A DNA stretch of 55,037 nt. Origin: a virus. The stretch lies in the IMG/VR virus record IMGVR_UViG_3300032309_001623, positions 1 to 55,037 of that record. One strand, 5' to 3'. Position numbers and translations under genes: made by a program. Shown piece after piece: positions 8,031 to 21,500 of the stretch (the first letter of the stretch is position 1; every line of letters begins with the position of its first letter). The notes beneath the pieces are model-generated. The model saw only the letters and a program-made list of their open reading frames with translations. It did no database searches and had not been told where the DNA came from.

Positions 8031-8234
8031 TTATTCTGATTTGCCTAAACGACCCATGTCGCCAGTATGGGTAACCCCATCGGCGACTACAATAGTTACT
8101 GGCATTAATTCAATACTTCCAGGTGCTAAATCACCTACGTCTGCTCCAGTTTTTGGGTCTTTGACTTCAGCATAGCCTTCGTCATAAGGTACACCCATTG
8201 CTGTTGGTTTTGCTTCTGATGCTTTTGTTTTCAT
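8031..8234 (-). CDS. Small hypothetical protein
   Basis: A 67-residue acidic protein, MKTKASEAKPTAMGVPYDEG, rich in Gly, Ala and Val and ending DMGRLGKSE. AAGGCATTTT precedes the start. No family recognised. Same strand and spacing as neighbours. Confidence 0.65.
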   Translation of the reverse strand: MKTKASEAKPTAMGVPYDEGYAEVKDPKTGADVGDLAPGSIELMPVTIVVADGVTHTGDMGRLGKSE

Positions 8235-8242
8235 AAAATGCC

Positions 8243-8413
8243 TTATTTAGGGTATCTAGGGTACATACCTTTGCACATTGCACATTGGCAAGTTTCACAG
8301 TGGTATGGGTTCATGGGTTGACCAGGCATTACGTCTTTTGCTTCTGGCATTGGGCCATGTGGTCCAGGTGCAGGTTTAACAAATGCAAGTGGAGGTTTCT
8401 TCTTTGGTTTCAT
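8243..8413 (-). CDS. Small proline- and cysteine-rich protein
   Basis: A 56-residue protein, MKPKKKPPLAFVKPAPGPHG, ending with CETCQCAMCKGMYPRYPK, where four Cys suggest zinc binding. The start at 8413 is set by AAGGATTCCT; a longer frame to 8443 would begin inside tRNA-Ile and is rejected. Function unknown. Confidence 0.7.
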   Translation of the reverse strand: MKPKKKPPLAFVKPAPGPHGPMPEAKDVMPGQPMNPYHCETCQCAMCKGMYPRYPK

Positions 8414-8427
8414 AGGAATCCTTAACG

Positions 8428-8502
8428 TGGTATCCATGGACAATTTCGAAATGTCGGCCTAACGCTTATCAAGCGTTTGCTCTGCCTCTGAGCTACACGG
8501 AT
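8428..8502 (-). tRNA. tRNA-Ile (anticodon GAT)
   Basis: Loop TTGATAA on AACGC/GCGTT, acceptor ATCCGTG with CATGGAT, discriminator A, CCA encoded. The T stem has one U-U mismatch. Confidence 0.93.
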
Positions 8503-8507
8503 ATAAT

Positions 8508-8582
8508 TGGTACTCCCGAACGGTTTCGATCCGTCTTTTCCGCCTTGAAAGGGCAGCGTCCTAGCCAGTAGACGACGGGAGC
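8508..8582 (-). tRNA. tRNA-Glu (anticodon TTC)
   Basis: Loop CTTTCAA on CTGCC/GGCGG, acceptor GCTCCCG with CGGGAGT, CCA encoded. The T loop reads ATCGAAA, so the usual T54 is A; this would remove the T54-A58 tertiary pair. Confidence 0.93.
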
Positions 8583-8591
8583 ATTATTTTT

Positions 8592-8667
8592 TGGTACCGA
8601 TGATTGGACTCGAACCAACCACACACAGATTTTCAGTCTGCTGCTCTACCTGATGAGCTACATCGGC
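8592..8667 (-). tRNA. tRNA-Phe (anticodon GAA)
   Basis: Loop CTGAAAA on GCAGA/TCTGT, acceptor GCCGATG with CATCGGT, discriminator A, CCA encoded. It starts one base after the stop codon of the gene at 8668. Confidence 0.95.
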
Positions 8668-8883
8668 TTAAAATGCTGGATTCTGTTCTTGCCAAGCTAA
8701 AGACTCAAGTTCACCACAATCTGTACGCCAAGCGCATTGTGATAACATCATAGTAGAGCAATCATCAAAACCCCAACAATGCGGAGGTTCTTGACCTCTC
8801 ATTGATTTAATTTGTTGCAGTATGTAGTAGCGTCGGTTGCTGAGGTTGGCTTCTTTATTTAGCAAAGTTTGTATTTCAGTCAT
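8668..8883 (-). CDS. Small hypothetical protein
   Basis: A 71-residue protein, MTEIQTLLNKEANLSNRRYY, with four Cys (HCWGFDDCS, SQCAWRTDCG) that could bind metal. The ATG at 8883 lies one base from a good -10 box, so a transcript from that promoter would start inside the gene; translation would need an upstream transcript or an internal start such as the Met before RGQEPP. Function unknown. Confidence 0.6.
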   Translation of the reverse strand: MTEIQTLLNKEANLSNRRYYILQQIKSMRGQEPPHCWGFDDCSTMMLSQCAWRTDCGELESLAWQEQNPAF

Positions 8884-8884
8884 A

Positions 8885-8913
8885 ATTATACCAGATTTTA
8901 AAACTTATTTCAA
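8885..8913 (-). promoter_or_regulatory. Sigma70-type promoter, minus strand
   Basis: TTGAAA, 17 bases, TATAAT on the minus strand. The likely start site falls within the first codons of the gene at 8668-8883, so it may mainly serve the downstream tRNA-Phe, Glu and Ile. Confidence 0.6.
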
Positions 8914-8931
8914 GCCTAAAAATAGCTGAGG

Positions 8932-9003
8932 GGTGACCACTGGGAATCGAACCCAGACTAAAAGAATCACAATCTCGGGTGCTAACCGTTACACTATGGC
9001 CAC
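8932..9003 (-). tRNA. tRNA-His (anticodon GTG), CCA not encoded
   Basis: Loop TTGTGAT, acceptor GTGGCCA with TGGTCAC and discriminator C73 as expected for histidine. The 3' end is followed by CCT rather than CCA, and the base at -1 is T rather than the usual encoded G. Maturation would therefore need CCA addition, and perhaps tolerates a U-1. Confidence 0.88.
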
Positions 9004-9010
9004 ACCTAAG

Positions 9011-9214
9011 CTATTTTGTGCAATTAAAACATACACAACTTGGGTCGTGCCAAGGTTTGTTTGGTTGAGCTGGAACAGGATTTTCACTTGGCGTTTGCTT
9101 ATCATTGATATGAATAGCTGCAGCCGCTGCTTTACAAGCAGCTAAAGTATCGAACTGACAGTTGCCATGTTCGCCATATTTCCATTTACCGTTAGCACAC
9201 TTCATGCAAGGCAT
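9011..9214 (-). CDS. Small cysteine-rich protein
   Basis: A 67-residue protein, MPCMKCANGKWKYGEHGNCQ, ending DPSCVCFNCTK. Two CxxC-type pairs at the ends suggest a zinc-binding fold. The start at 9214 is set by AAAGGAATTTT; the longer frame to 9265 runs into tRNA-Ser. Related CANGKWKYGExG proteins occur in other phages, function unknown. Confidence 0.75.
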   Translation of the reverse strand: MPCMKCANGKWKYGEHGNCQFDTLAACKAAAAAIHINDKQTPSENPVPAQPNKPWHDPSCVCFNCTK

Positions 9215-9230
9215 AAAATTCCTTTGTTTG

Positions 9231-9318
9231 TGGCGGAAGTAGTAGGATTCGAACCTACGCGCCAATTTCTCAACGACAGTTTAGCAAACTGCTGGTTTAA
9301 CCACTCACCCATACTTCC
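9231..9318 (-). tRNA. tRNA-Ser (anticodon GCT)
   Basis: Class II tRNA with long variable arm, loop TTGCTAA on GCAGT/ACTGT, acceptor GGAAGTA with TACTTCC, discriminator G, CCA encoded. It reads AGC and AGT. Confidence 0.95.
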
Positions 9319-9324
9319 GTTAAA

Positions 9325-9452
9325 TACCATATAGAAACACTTTCAATATCAGTTCAATGCTGGCACAAAGAACCTTTCGCAGCTGCCAGGCTACCGAATA
9401 TTGGCCGCATATATTCGCAGTTACTATTCGTCAAAAATGTTTTTATATGGTA
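9325..9452 (-). other. Structured spacer between tRNA-Lys and tRNA-Ser
   Basis: Arms 9325-9339 and 9438-9452 pair in 14 of 15 positions; the right arm includes the discriminator and CCA of tRNA-Lys. Inside are two clear hairpins, CGAATAT/ATATTCG and CTGGCA/TGCCAG, giving a branched RNA of about 125 bases. No gene fits. Confidence 0.65.
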
Positions 9453-9522
9453 GACGCACAGAGAATCGAACTCTGATTTGTAGGTTAAAAGCCCACTACT
9501 TTAGCCGTTAAGTTATACGTCC
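9448..9522 (-). tRNA. tRNA-Lys (anticodon TTT)
   Basis: Loop CTTTTAA on GTGGG/CCTAC, acceptor GGACGTA with TGCGTCT, discriminator A, CCA encoded. Confidence 0.95.
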
Positions 9523-12500
9523 ATTAACCGTCCCAACCTTCTCGGTTGAGTTTTCCGCGCAATTGCTTGTGCGATTTTTTATGTGAACCACTGCCGTTAC
9601 GCTTCATTAAAGCGACTACAACATGGTTCCGAGGTTTTCGTGTTTTCATAATTATCCTTAAAAATTGGTGGACCGAGGGAGGATCGAACTCCCACCCGAG
9701 GCTTGCAAAGCCACTGTGCTCCCATTATCACTATCAGCCCATTTTAGATTATGTACTGTTTACTACCCAAGCCGCTAAGCCTGTGATCTTGACTTACCAG
9801 GTTCATGACACCCGCCTATATCAAAATTCATATTATACCCTGTAAGTTTCCTAGGACATACAGGTCTCAAATATGCAAAACCCCGAAACTGAATCGGTGT
9901 TCGAGCAGTACATAAACTAAAATGGTCTCGGTGGCAAGAATCGAACTTGCGCTACATGGTCCCAAACCACGGGTGATACCATTTCACTACACCGAGATTT
10001 CATCCGCCTTGCTTGAAGTGTGCTGCCCAATATTAGGGATGTACTAGTATTGGGCAGCATAAGCGGGACTTAGTTTAAAAATGTGGCAACAGCCAAGTTT
10101 TTTTCTTTTGATTCACACATTATATCTGCAACAGGACTAAATGTCAAGGCCCATTTATTTACTGCTTGATTCCAGTAGTAGTCTGAATGAGCACGAAGTT
10201 TAGTTGAGGTAAACCCCATAGACTTTAGCTGAGCTAGATCAGGTTTTGTAGCAGGGTCGTGATCTATAAGCACATCTTCGCGGGACACTGAGTAGTGAAT
10301 AACTGGTCGAACACCACGCCATGACTCTACTACAGATTTTACTCTATCATCATCAGGTTCAATGTACTCGCCTGTGGCAATCCAGTGGTGATGAATGTCT
10401 AAGACTAAGGCACAGTCAAGCATCAACTCTAGCGATGCATCAAGACCCCAGGTATACTCAGCATTTTCAATAGTCAAGCAATTACGCGCTTCAGGACTCA
10501 GCTTTTTTAGAGCAGCTTGAATTCCATTAGGTCCGCGCTTACCGCCGATATGTACGTTACACTTAAAGTCTTGAAACTTTTTGCCATAGCCCATATATCT
10601 GATAAGGTCACAGTGGTACTCAAACTCAAGAATACTGCGATCAACAATTCCATCATTCTCACTCGCTAAAACACAAAATTGACCTGGATGAAACGATAAA
10701 CGCACATCTAGGCTACGGGCTAGGTCACCAATCTTGCTGAGATTGGTTTCTAGAAATTGTACTACATCTGACTGAAAGTAAAACCACATCCAGTCATCGT
10801 GGGTGTAAGCGGTCAAGAGATCACTAGATATACGAAACATTCTAAGATTTGGATCTCGACCGCCTACCCACACAATTTGGTTACGAAGGGCATCAATGTT
10901 ATGACGCATCAAGTCCCAAAGACGAGCACACGCTACGTCTTTGGATTGTTTGTTGAGCCATGTGATAGTTGTTGCTTTTGTGTTCAGTTTAGGGTCAGCT
11001 ACACCTTCGGACTTTTGAATCTTACAGGCAAAGCCAACTCTGTTAATTTCTTGGTTAAATGTGTGCATTTTATTGCCAGGTTCTGTGTGCTTCAGCAACG
11101 TGCTCAAGACCATCATACTCTACAATATGCCAGTCTATGTCGTCAGGAATATCAACAATTTTAATACTGGCATAGTGCCCATTAGCAGCTTCGCCCAGGT
11201 GTTCAATAACTGCAATCAAGTCAGGGTCATTGCGCTGCTGATAGAACTCGTAAGAATTAATATAAGTAGCGTCTGAGTGTGGACGGCCTGCTAGGTAATA
11301 GTCACTACCTCTCCAGGCTTTTTCAGTGTCTACTACCTCAAATGCAATGCCTTTACGTGCAAGCAGCGCTTCAAACGCTTGATCGCTAATGCTAAATCCG
11401 CCAAAATCTGTGTTAATTGCTATTTTCATTTTGTGTGTGCTTTAGTTATGTGGTACCCCAGAGGAGACTCGAACTCCTACGCCTTGCGACATTGGCTTCT
11501 AAGACCAACGTGTCTACCATTCCACCACCAGGGCTTTAATTATATATTATACTATGAAACAACAATGTTGTCAATACTCAAAATCTTAATAGTTACATCG
11601 CCGCGTTCTTCAGCTTGTTTTAGCCAATTTGCTAAAACACCTTGCATTAGTGAACTCATGTGATAGTTGTTGGCATGACAGCGGTATGTGCTGCCTGAAT
11701 AGCCGTCAAACTCAAACCACTCGCCTTCTTTGCGTGTAACAGTAATTCCTGAGTTAAGTTTCCAACTATTTGATCCAGCAAAACCGCCATACCAACCAGC
11801 AAATACTTTGCGTAAAGGAAGGTCATATTGTGGAGCGTCAAATTCCAAGACAACCCAAACATCGGGTGTATAGGTACTCATAGTGTTGCTTTGTAAGTTT
11901 TAATAGCGTCTGCATCAAGTGATGCATACACACGAAATTTGTCTCTGCCAACTCGGTCGTACAAGTCTGTGGCAAGTTTTTCAAGATGCTCTAGGCTTTC
12001 AACTGTGATTAGTGTACACGCCACATAACGACTCATAAAAGCATCAATTAAAAATTCTTTGGTATATCCTGCCATATTATTTCTCCAAATGAGTTATTAT
12101 TATAACCCATTCAGAGACTTAACACAAGCCTATATTTATAGTGGTCCGGCCTACAGGAATCGAACCCATATTCACGGTGTAGAAGACCGCTGTATTATCC
12201 ATTATACTAAGGCCGGTAATTTATACGCCTTGGGGTCTGAACAATTCTGTTTCAAAAAACTCTTGCAGTTCAGGGTCCATGTACTCAAAGTTATCTGGAA
12301 TGTTAAGCACAATTTGCTTTTGTTCAATTTGGTCTAGCAAATCCTTGTGACCTAAAAAGTTATCTTCTAGTTGCCACAAGTTCTCACGATTAACAAACAC
12401 AATCTTTTCGGCCCAGTTAATTAGATTAGCACTGCAAGGTACTAGCGCATAGTTAAAATTTGAGCCACATGAGCGACTGTTGATACCGCGTTTGACAGCG

Positions 12501-15500
12501 AGTGCAGCGCCGGTTGGGCTTCGCAAGAGACCAGCGCTACACACAAAAAGCCAGCGAGGACTGCTGCCTTGATATGGGTTGCTGTATGGGGCATTAGTTT
12601 GAAAGATTGCGGCATTTTTTGTTCCAGTGCTAAATTCTTGCATTTTGTTTTCTTTGTAGTCATAGTCCAGCCACCTGATAGCATACTGGACATATAGGGT
12701 TTCCGTCTAAGTCGTCAATTAATTTTTTAGACCAAATGTTGCAGTGTGAACATTGATCTATTTGTTTTTGTAACAGCGCGTCATCAATTTCATCAAAATC
12801 AATGTCATTATCTCTGCATACTTGATATAGTGGTTTGCGAGTATTATTTAGATACTTTACTAGTTTCAAGTATGTCTGGTTTATATCGGTCATCTAGGTG
12901 TTGGTGAGTTTTTTCAAACTCCAGTAAAAACATAATGCAGCAAGCTGCGTGAGCCAAGTGCGATAAGCCCGATTCTGGGTCTTTATCTTCACCTGCGTTA
13001 AAAGCTGTAATATGCCGCATTGCTGCGCTTAAGGGCCTGCTCCAAGCAAATCCTGATCGCCAATTGTGTTCGGCATACTTTTGTGCACCAAACGCTAATA
13101 CTGCGGCAGTTTGGTTTAGCGCTTCAGTCGACAACAAATGAAGCGGTAGTTTGTCTTGATCAAACTTTAGTGCTGTACCAAGATGTTTTTTGATAGCAGC
13201 TACAGTTTCTGGAGGAATAGTGACTGTGTCAACTGGAGTACTTCCAAATACGATGTGATGTTCTATTGCGTTGTCAATGTTAGGCATAATAAGTGTTAAT
13301 AAATTGCTGTTTGATTTATATATTATACTGGAATTTACTCAACATTTCAACTTTGTTTTTCTTTTGGTCTCAGCAATGCTGGTAAAACTGTTTTTGTCTT
13401 TATTTGTTTTAATAACTCAGGATTAATTTCTAGATTACCAGGCTTAATACCTTTTTCTCTATAGTACCTATAATAAGTAGGTAACAATACGTCTAATATT
13501 AAAACTTCTAATTCTCGTGTATAAGTTAGTTGTGACATGGTAATCCTCGTTTTGTTTATTATATACGATAAGCAAATTTTTTTCAACGCAATGTTTTTTG
13601 TGGTTTGGCGCCGGGTCGTTATTTTACTTTATAAAATTTTGTCTTGTATTTTTGAGCTTATTGCTATATAATTAAAAATCGTGACAAATTTTTAAGAAAA
13701 ATATGGATATTAACTGGCTTGTACAAATACTTAGGCATGGAGAAATCTACAATGCTCAAAATTCAGAAGGAGAAACATATCAAGTGACAAGACCGCCCAC
13801 TTCTGTAAGTATCAAAGCTGCTAACGTAATTCAGCAGCTTTCCAATCAACTACAACAAAATGCTGAAATTAATCAAAATTTAATGCAACAATTAAATGAT
13901 GCAAACACAGAACTAGAAACTTTCTATCAACAAAGAAAGCAAGAATCAGAAGCAAAGAAAGAAACATAATAGCATTTTGTTGCAACCTGGAGATGTTATG
14001 ACAACATTCAAGATAGCAACAATTTTAATGGCACTAGTACTTTCAACAAGTATAAATATGCCAACAAAACCTAAAACACAGATAGTTAAAGCTAATGCAC
14101 AAGACATAGAGTGTTTAGCTAAAAATATCTATCATGAGGCTCGTGGAGAGCCATTTCAAGGACAAATAGCCGTTGCATTAGTTACCGTAAATCGTGTATC
14201 TAGCGGATTATTTCAAAATACAATATGTAAAGTAGTTTACGCAAACAAACAATTTTCGTGGACTATGGATAAACATAAAAAAGTAAAAGACCAAAAGGCA
14301 TGGGCCTCAGCAGTGAAAGTAGCAACAGCAGTATTAAGTAGGCGTGTATATGAGCCCGACTTTACTGCGGTATACTTTCATGCCAGCCATGTAGCCCCCA
14401 TATGGGCAAAAACTAAAACTATTATAGCTAAAATAGGCAACCATATATTTTACGCTTAAGCAAGGCACAGTAAGCTCCTAAAAACAGGCTTGCTGTGCCT
14501 TTTCTTTTGTGATATAATATCTTATTAAACAGGAAAACACTATGAAAATCAGACTATTATCCGATCTACACACAGAATTCCGCCTGCCATATAAAACTGC
14601 TGATTTTGCAGAATATCGCGGCGAGGATGTGCTCGTACTTGCAGGAGACATTGCGTCTGGAACTACTAACACAATGAGTGTTATTAAGTTTTTTAAAGAC
14701 CAAGGGTTTCCTAACATTGTGTACGTTGCAGGTAACCACGAGTATTATGGTGGTGACTTTATTCAATTTAATGAAAAAATGGCTGAAAAGTGCAGCATGG
14801 TTGAGGGAGTTCACTTTCTTAATCCTGGTTCAGTTACCATTGATGGTGTACTGTTTACTGGTGGCTCACTGTGGACTAATTTTGCCGAAAATCCTTTTAG
14901 TCAGTCAGCAGCCAAACGTGGTATTAATGACTTCAGAGTAATCAAAAGCTTTGATGTTAACGAGTGTGCTAAAACCTACTACAAACACATCGACTACATC
15001 AAACAAAGTTATGAAGGTCGTGACAACAAAAAAGTTGTTGTTGTTACTCACTTTCTTCCTGCACGCGAGTGCATTGCACCACGCTGGCGTGGGCCGGACT
15101 TAATCAACGATTACTTTGCTAATAACTTGGGTGAGTATATCAGCACTATGTCTGATACTACATGGCTATTTGGACATACACACGACGCTACTGACATTCA
15201 GCTTGGCGATACTCGTGTGGTTGCAAACCCTCATGGCTATTACACAGCCTTAAACGATGGTGTTGGTTTTGACCCTTTTAAAACTATTGAAGTATGAACG
15301 CTAAAGACAAAATAACTGCTAAAATTATTGCTGACTCGATCAGCCCTGAACACGTCAGGATGACTACTATGGAGATTGAGTATCCCAGGTTTATCCTAGC
15401 GGAACTCAACACTCATAGGATGTTGTCAAAGAACTCAGCTTCCAGTCGTGCTATTCCTGTTAAAGCAATGCATGAACACATTCTTAGTTCTCCTGCTGAG

Positions 15501-18500
15501 CCAGTGTATTGGGGCAAGAATCAGGCAGGTATGCAGGCCAAAGAAGAACTTACAGGCACAGACTACACAGACGCTAAATTTATTTGGCAACGTGCAATGC
15601 AAGATGCCCTTCATTGGTCTGGCGGATTGGCTAATAGATTGCAGCTGCACAAACAAATTGCTAATCGCATTACTGAGCCTTGGATGACAATGAAAACTGT
15701 TATCTCAGGCACAGAGTGGCGAAACTTTTGGTGGCTGCGTTGCCATGCAGATGCACAGCCTGAAATTCATGAGTTGGCAATAAAAATGCGTGATGAGTAT
15801 ATCAAGTCAACTCCAGTACGCTTAGTTCCAGGAGAGTGGCATGTGCCTTATGTTAATACTTATCGTGATGATCGTGGCGGTTTGCAGTATCTTGATAGCA
15901 ATGATACTAATATATCGACAGAAGAAGCGCGTATTATCAGCGCTAGTTGTTGTGCACAAGTGTCGTATCGAAAGAATGACGATAGCTTTGAAAAAGCTGA
16001 AAAAATCTTTAATCAGCTAATTCAATCACAGCCTTGTCACGCTAGCCCAGTTGAGCATCAAGCTACCCCGATGCAGCGACCTGATTGTTTTGCCGACTTA
16101 GGTACTACGCATATAGACAGGGCAGGCCAAGCTTGGTCAGGCAACCTCAAAGGTTGGATTCAGCATCGTAAACTAATTCAAGGAGAAGCACAGTGGTAGG
16201 ATTTACAAGTAAAAAAGCTTTAGCCGATAATCGTTGGACTGCTATTTTAGAAGAAGACGGTGATGACCTTATTCTTCCACTGCCCGAAGAATTGCTAGAA
16301 GAGCTTGACTGGAAGGTAGGCGATACTTTAACATGGACTGAGTACTCTGAAGGTTCTTGGGCTATTAGAAAGGAAGTATGAACGTAGTTCTGTATACAAC
16401 AGACCTAGAGCCAATTACTATTCTTGATTTGCCCTTGTGGTTATTGGATCAGCTAGAAAAGCAGGGGGCTGTACGTATTGCAGTATTAAGGCCGCCTGTA
16501 TGGACAACAGCCGAAACTCCAGTTGCACCATACCCTGGCATGGAAACAGTTACTGTTTATTGCGAACGCTTGCGTTGGAGAGATGATACAGTTAAACGCA
16601 TCCTGGTTACTCCAGATGAAGAATTAGCACTTAGTTTACGTCCAGAGTGGTTGCCAGGTCAGCGTGCTAGTGTACAAGGATACCAGAAAGCTATTCGTCA
16701 TCTTACTGAACAGCTTATAAAAGCAATGCGAAAAGATTGACTTGATTTCATAGTTATTCCGCTGTATAATAATTATATTGAACAGGAGAAAACTATGTAT
16801 AATTGCGTCAGTTGCGGTAAGGAAGTAGCCAAGGCTCGCTGGGCATTAGGCCGTCACTTTTGTTTAGATTGTGGCGAGCTTCGTGCCCGTGCTCACAAAC
16901 ATTGCATTGTGCCTATGGCTAAATCCAACTACCAACCCATCACCGATCTTAACATTCTTAAACAGTTGAACAAATATGCTAGAACTTAACATTAAATGCG
17001 AGTCTTTGGAAGAAGCCCGTGTATACCTTAATGCACACCAGTACTTAAACTTGATCTCTGACTTTTATGCTGCTGTTCGCAGTGCAAAAAAGCATGGGTC
17101 AGATCAGGATGTACTTAAAGCTGTTGATATGTATGTGGGCGACTTTATTTCTGCCATTGATAACTCAGAAGGAGCTTACTAATGAAACGTGAACAGTTTA
17201 ACTTAGACCGTGAGTTTATCAAGTGGTTTTATGAAGAACAGTATCCTGAGCTGGGCAGCAATCGTTGCCAAGTTCATTTAATGGGTGACTTTTCTATTAC
17301 CAATCTTGATACCCGCGACTACTGGATGCGTCAAGCATACAAAGCAGGTGCCAAAGCCATGTGGGACGAAGTAAATCTAACTTTAGCCACCTATGCTTGT
17401 ACGGTTGAGGGTTGTGAGCCTGAAATGCTTGAACCATCAGAAGTTTATGACCGTGCTCGTGAAAGCTTGCACTACTATGTTAACGAGCAACTAGAACTAT
17501 TTTAAGGATATAAAAAATGAAAGTAGTAATCGGTCCTTATAAAAATTGGATTGGACCATATCAAATTGCCGATATGATTTTTTTCTGGCAAGAAAAGTAT
17601 AATGATGACTGCAAGTGGGCTGATCGTGCTCACCGTTTTGGTAAGTGGCTTAGTGAAAAGTCAGACGGCAGCGACAGCACTCTCCTGAGGTTTTGTCAGT
17701 GGATTGAGTCTAAGCGCAGCCGTCAAGTGTATGTCAAGATTGACAAGTATGACACTTGGAGCATGGATCATACCCTTGCATACATCATTCTGCCTATGCT
17801 TAAACAACTGCACGCTACCAAGAACGGGGCTCCTTGTGTTGATGACGAAGATGTGCCAGACAACCTTAAAAGCACTAGCGCTGAGCCTAAAGAAAATGAT
17901 TGGGACACTGACAGCAACCACTTCCTTCGCTGGGACTATGTACTTGGCGAAATGATCTGGGCGTTTGAGCAGCAAGCTGATAATGCAGACAGCCAATTTT
18001 ATGACCACGGCAAAGACATTCCAGGCGAAGATTTCATGGATTCTGTTCGCCGCATGAAAGTTGACGAAGCAGGTCTCAAAGCTTGGTACGAACGTAAAAA
18101 GAATGGCTACCGACTTTTTGGCAAATACTACGAGGCACTATGGGACTAATTGCTCTTATCATTATGGCACTACTGGTAGCCGGACTAATTACCAGGTATA
18201 CTCGATTGCAAGCACCCACACAATCTCCGTGTAGTGGTGACTGCAATCAAGGCAGAAACTGTACTTGTATGCAAACTAAACAAACTGTAGAGAACTGGCC
18301 TTATCCAAACCCAGAACCTTCTTGGCCTTTTCCTACTAAAAAGAAACCATGAAAAATTATATTTTGCGTGAACAAGCAGAAAAAATTCTGCATATTATGA
18401 ACCACTTTCCAAGCCACGATGCCTTTTTGCTGGACATTGACGCCAGTTCAGGTATCGGAGCAACTATTACACTCAGCATTGATATCCTTCACAAGGACAT

Positions 18501-21500
18501 TCCTGGAAAGTTTGTAGTACAAGTTGCTGGCCCAGAAACATGGTAATGTAATTTGTTGTAAAAAAGCAACACAATTTTAGCCCTCCAGATTTATGCTGTT
18601 GAGGGCTTTGTTGTTTTTGTGTTATAATTGTTTATTAAACAGGAGAATGCCGTGAAATTTCAACAACGATCAAGTGTTTACACTAACCTCAGACAGTACT
18701 GTCACCTGGCTAAATCAGATGCAGTAGTCGAGGTCTGTGAGTGGTCTAACGGCGAAGGCTGGGACATTGCTTTTGACAATAAGATTATATCGCTTACTTA
18801 TGGCGAACTAGAAGCCATTAACGTACTCACTAAAATTAAATATCCCAAGGAATAATATGCTGTACACACTATTTGTATGGGGCTTTGTGACCACTCACGG
18901 TGCAGGTTGGAGATCTCTAGCAGAGTTTGACGGCTTGACTAGGTGTGAAGCAGCTGCATACCAATTACAACTTAAAACTAGCGATTACAGGTGCATACAA
19001 ACAAAATGACTACTTTTGAAAAAGAATTCCACAAACAATTTAACAAAATGACAAGCCAATACGAAACTGTACCACTTAGCGAAGCAGAACCATACTGGGC
19101 TAAGCGCAAACAAGTACTCTTAGCCAGATCACAAGCACTAGTTATAGCAATGGTTGGCAAAGAACTTTCCGAACAGTGGTGGACTACTACAAATAAAGCG
19201 TTTGAGGGTCATAGCCCTGTAGAAATATTTGAAAGACACCCAGAGTACGTTTATAACTACTTAATGCGTATAGCAGAGGGAGAGTGGTAATGAACCAACA
19301 TATTGCTACTATTTTAAAAGAACCTGCACTTACTAGACTGCATGACTGGACTTATATTGGTCCAGTGCAAAAGGCTGAGCTAGAGTACTTTGTGCAGCAA
19401 GTTGTTGGTGAGGCAGTTTTAGCTACACTTGCTACAGATACAAGACAAGCAGTATACACTACCTACGACAAACAACTAGTTGATGGCACCATTCAACGAG
19501 CGGTCAACCAACTTCGCAATCATTTTAAAGACAACCATGTTCCCATCTAAAGAAATTGTTTACCGATATATTCAGGCTTGCCAAGTGCAAGAGTGCTACG
19601 AAACTCAACTTTGTACAGCCCTACAACAAATCAATCCAGACAACCAAGTGTTTGGTCTTGCAGACCCCATTCGCAAAGCCTACCGAGAGCTGGTGGAGGA
19701 GCTGGTAGGCAAACAACAATTTGACTGGGTTGAGTGGTGGCAGTATGAAGCAGACTACGGCAAAGATGCTAGAGACTTTGTGGTTGCGGGAGTAGAGTAC
19801 AACACAGACGACATGACCACCCTTAAATTCCTAGAACTAGTACTGGACGCAGACCCATGGACGACAAATTAAGTTTAATTTTAGCTCGTCAAGCAGGCTT
19901 TAAAATAGACGACATGGGTAATGTTAGTCTCAACGATGAGTGGTGTACTATTGAAGTAGAGCTTTTAATTCAACTAGTGGCAGGCTGGTGTCTAGAAAAG
20001 AATCGTAGGCACCTTTTTAGTTATCAAGCCACTAAAGAGATTCTTAACGACTTTGGCTACAACAATGTAGACCCTAAGCCTGATCAAATGAGGCCCGTGT
20101 GATTACAGAACACAACAGCTACTATGGTGTTAGAAAAACCAGAACTAATTTTTTACACAACCAAGAGCCTTATATACAAGTTATAGTACACAAAATATAC
20201 TACTGTGACCTGTGTGAACGATATATAACAAACCAAATATTAGCTCAAAACCACGACAGGGAACAACATGAAAACACCAATGCAAGAACTACTTGAATAC
20301 AATCGTGAAGAACCCCTAGACCCCATAGCAAAACAACCAGTTCCAGAAACTAAGCTAAAGGCTAAAAATCACCGAGAACTGGTAACGCAGTGGCTCTTAG
20401 ACAAGCTGCAAGAAGAGTCAGCTGAAGTTATTCAGGCGATAAGCAAAGTCCGCAGGTTTGGTGAACAAAACCACCACCCTGACAGAAAAACTACTAATTT
20501 ACAGGAACTTGTCACAGAACTGGAAGATTTCTTGGCAATTGTTGCGAGTCTAGAGCACCTACAATACTTTGATCTCACAAAACATCAAGCCAACATCTTA
20601 AAGAAAACGCAAGCTTTGATCTCTTAACGAAAAATACACTTGCCACCAATTTGCTTGATGTGATATAATTTAGTATAAATTGATAAAGTTTAAGACTAGA
20701 CACTTTGAGTGGTTGCACTAAAACACACAAATATGTCGTTCAGGGAGAACTTGTTCCTTGGGGACCCTGCAAGACGACATAATTTTTGTAGGTTTAGGGT
20801 CAAACACAATCAAAGTAGGCTGGTCTTCAAGCCATTGGACAACTACGAGCTAAAAATATGCTAACACTAAAGAAATTACACATCGAAGAATTACCACTTA
20901 AACTCATTGCCACAATGACCGAAACTGAGTTGGAGGACTTTGCCCAAAAAAATTCGCTTAATCGCATGGGATCGTGGCTTTTGCCCCAACTTGTGGCGGC
21001 TTTTGGTAGTTGGCGGCTTATCTTAGTGGATAACAAGATAGATGTAAAACAGACCCTAAAGCACAACTGTGAGCACAGTTTGGCGGCTCAGGCAATGTGG
21101 AGACTTAGTAGAATCGCACGTACTTGTCTTTTAACCAAGCAGATAGCAATGGCAGAGTATGCTGTACTCACTCCACTAGTCCTAGCAGGATTTAAACGTA
21201 TGCAGGGTGTCAGCTATGAGAGCTGGAGAAATTGTGAAAACTTGGACTATGTGCTAGAACCCCGTTTATATGAAGCGGTTTGTGTAGATGTACCCACTTT
21301 AGGGTCGGAAAGATTATTAGAAATTAGACAACAGGGGCTAATGACCCGTAGTGGCAAAAGTGCAGGCCAGCTAAAAAATGCAGAAACTACTTGGAGTTTG
21401 AATGGAATATCAGATACTGAGTTGGGACACCTACCCAAACTTACCCAATCCATAATGACACAAATCTGGCTAGCACATCCGGTTCACAGACATAACCTGA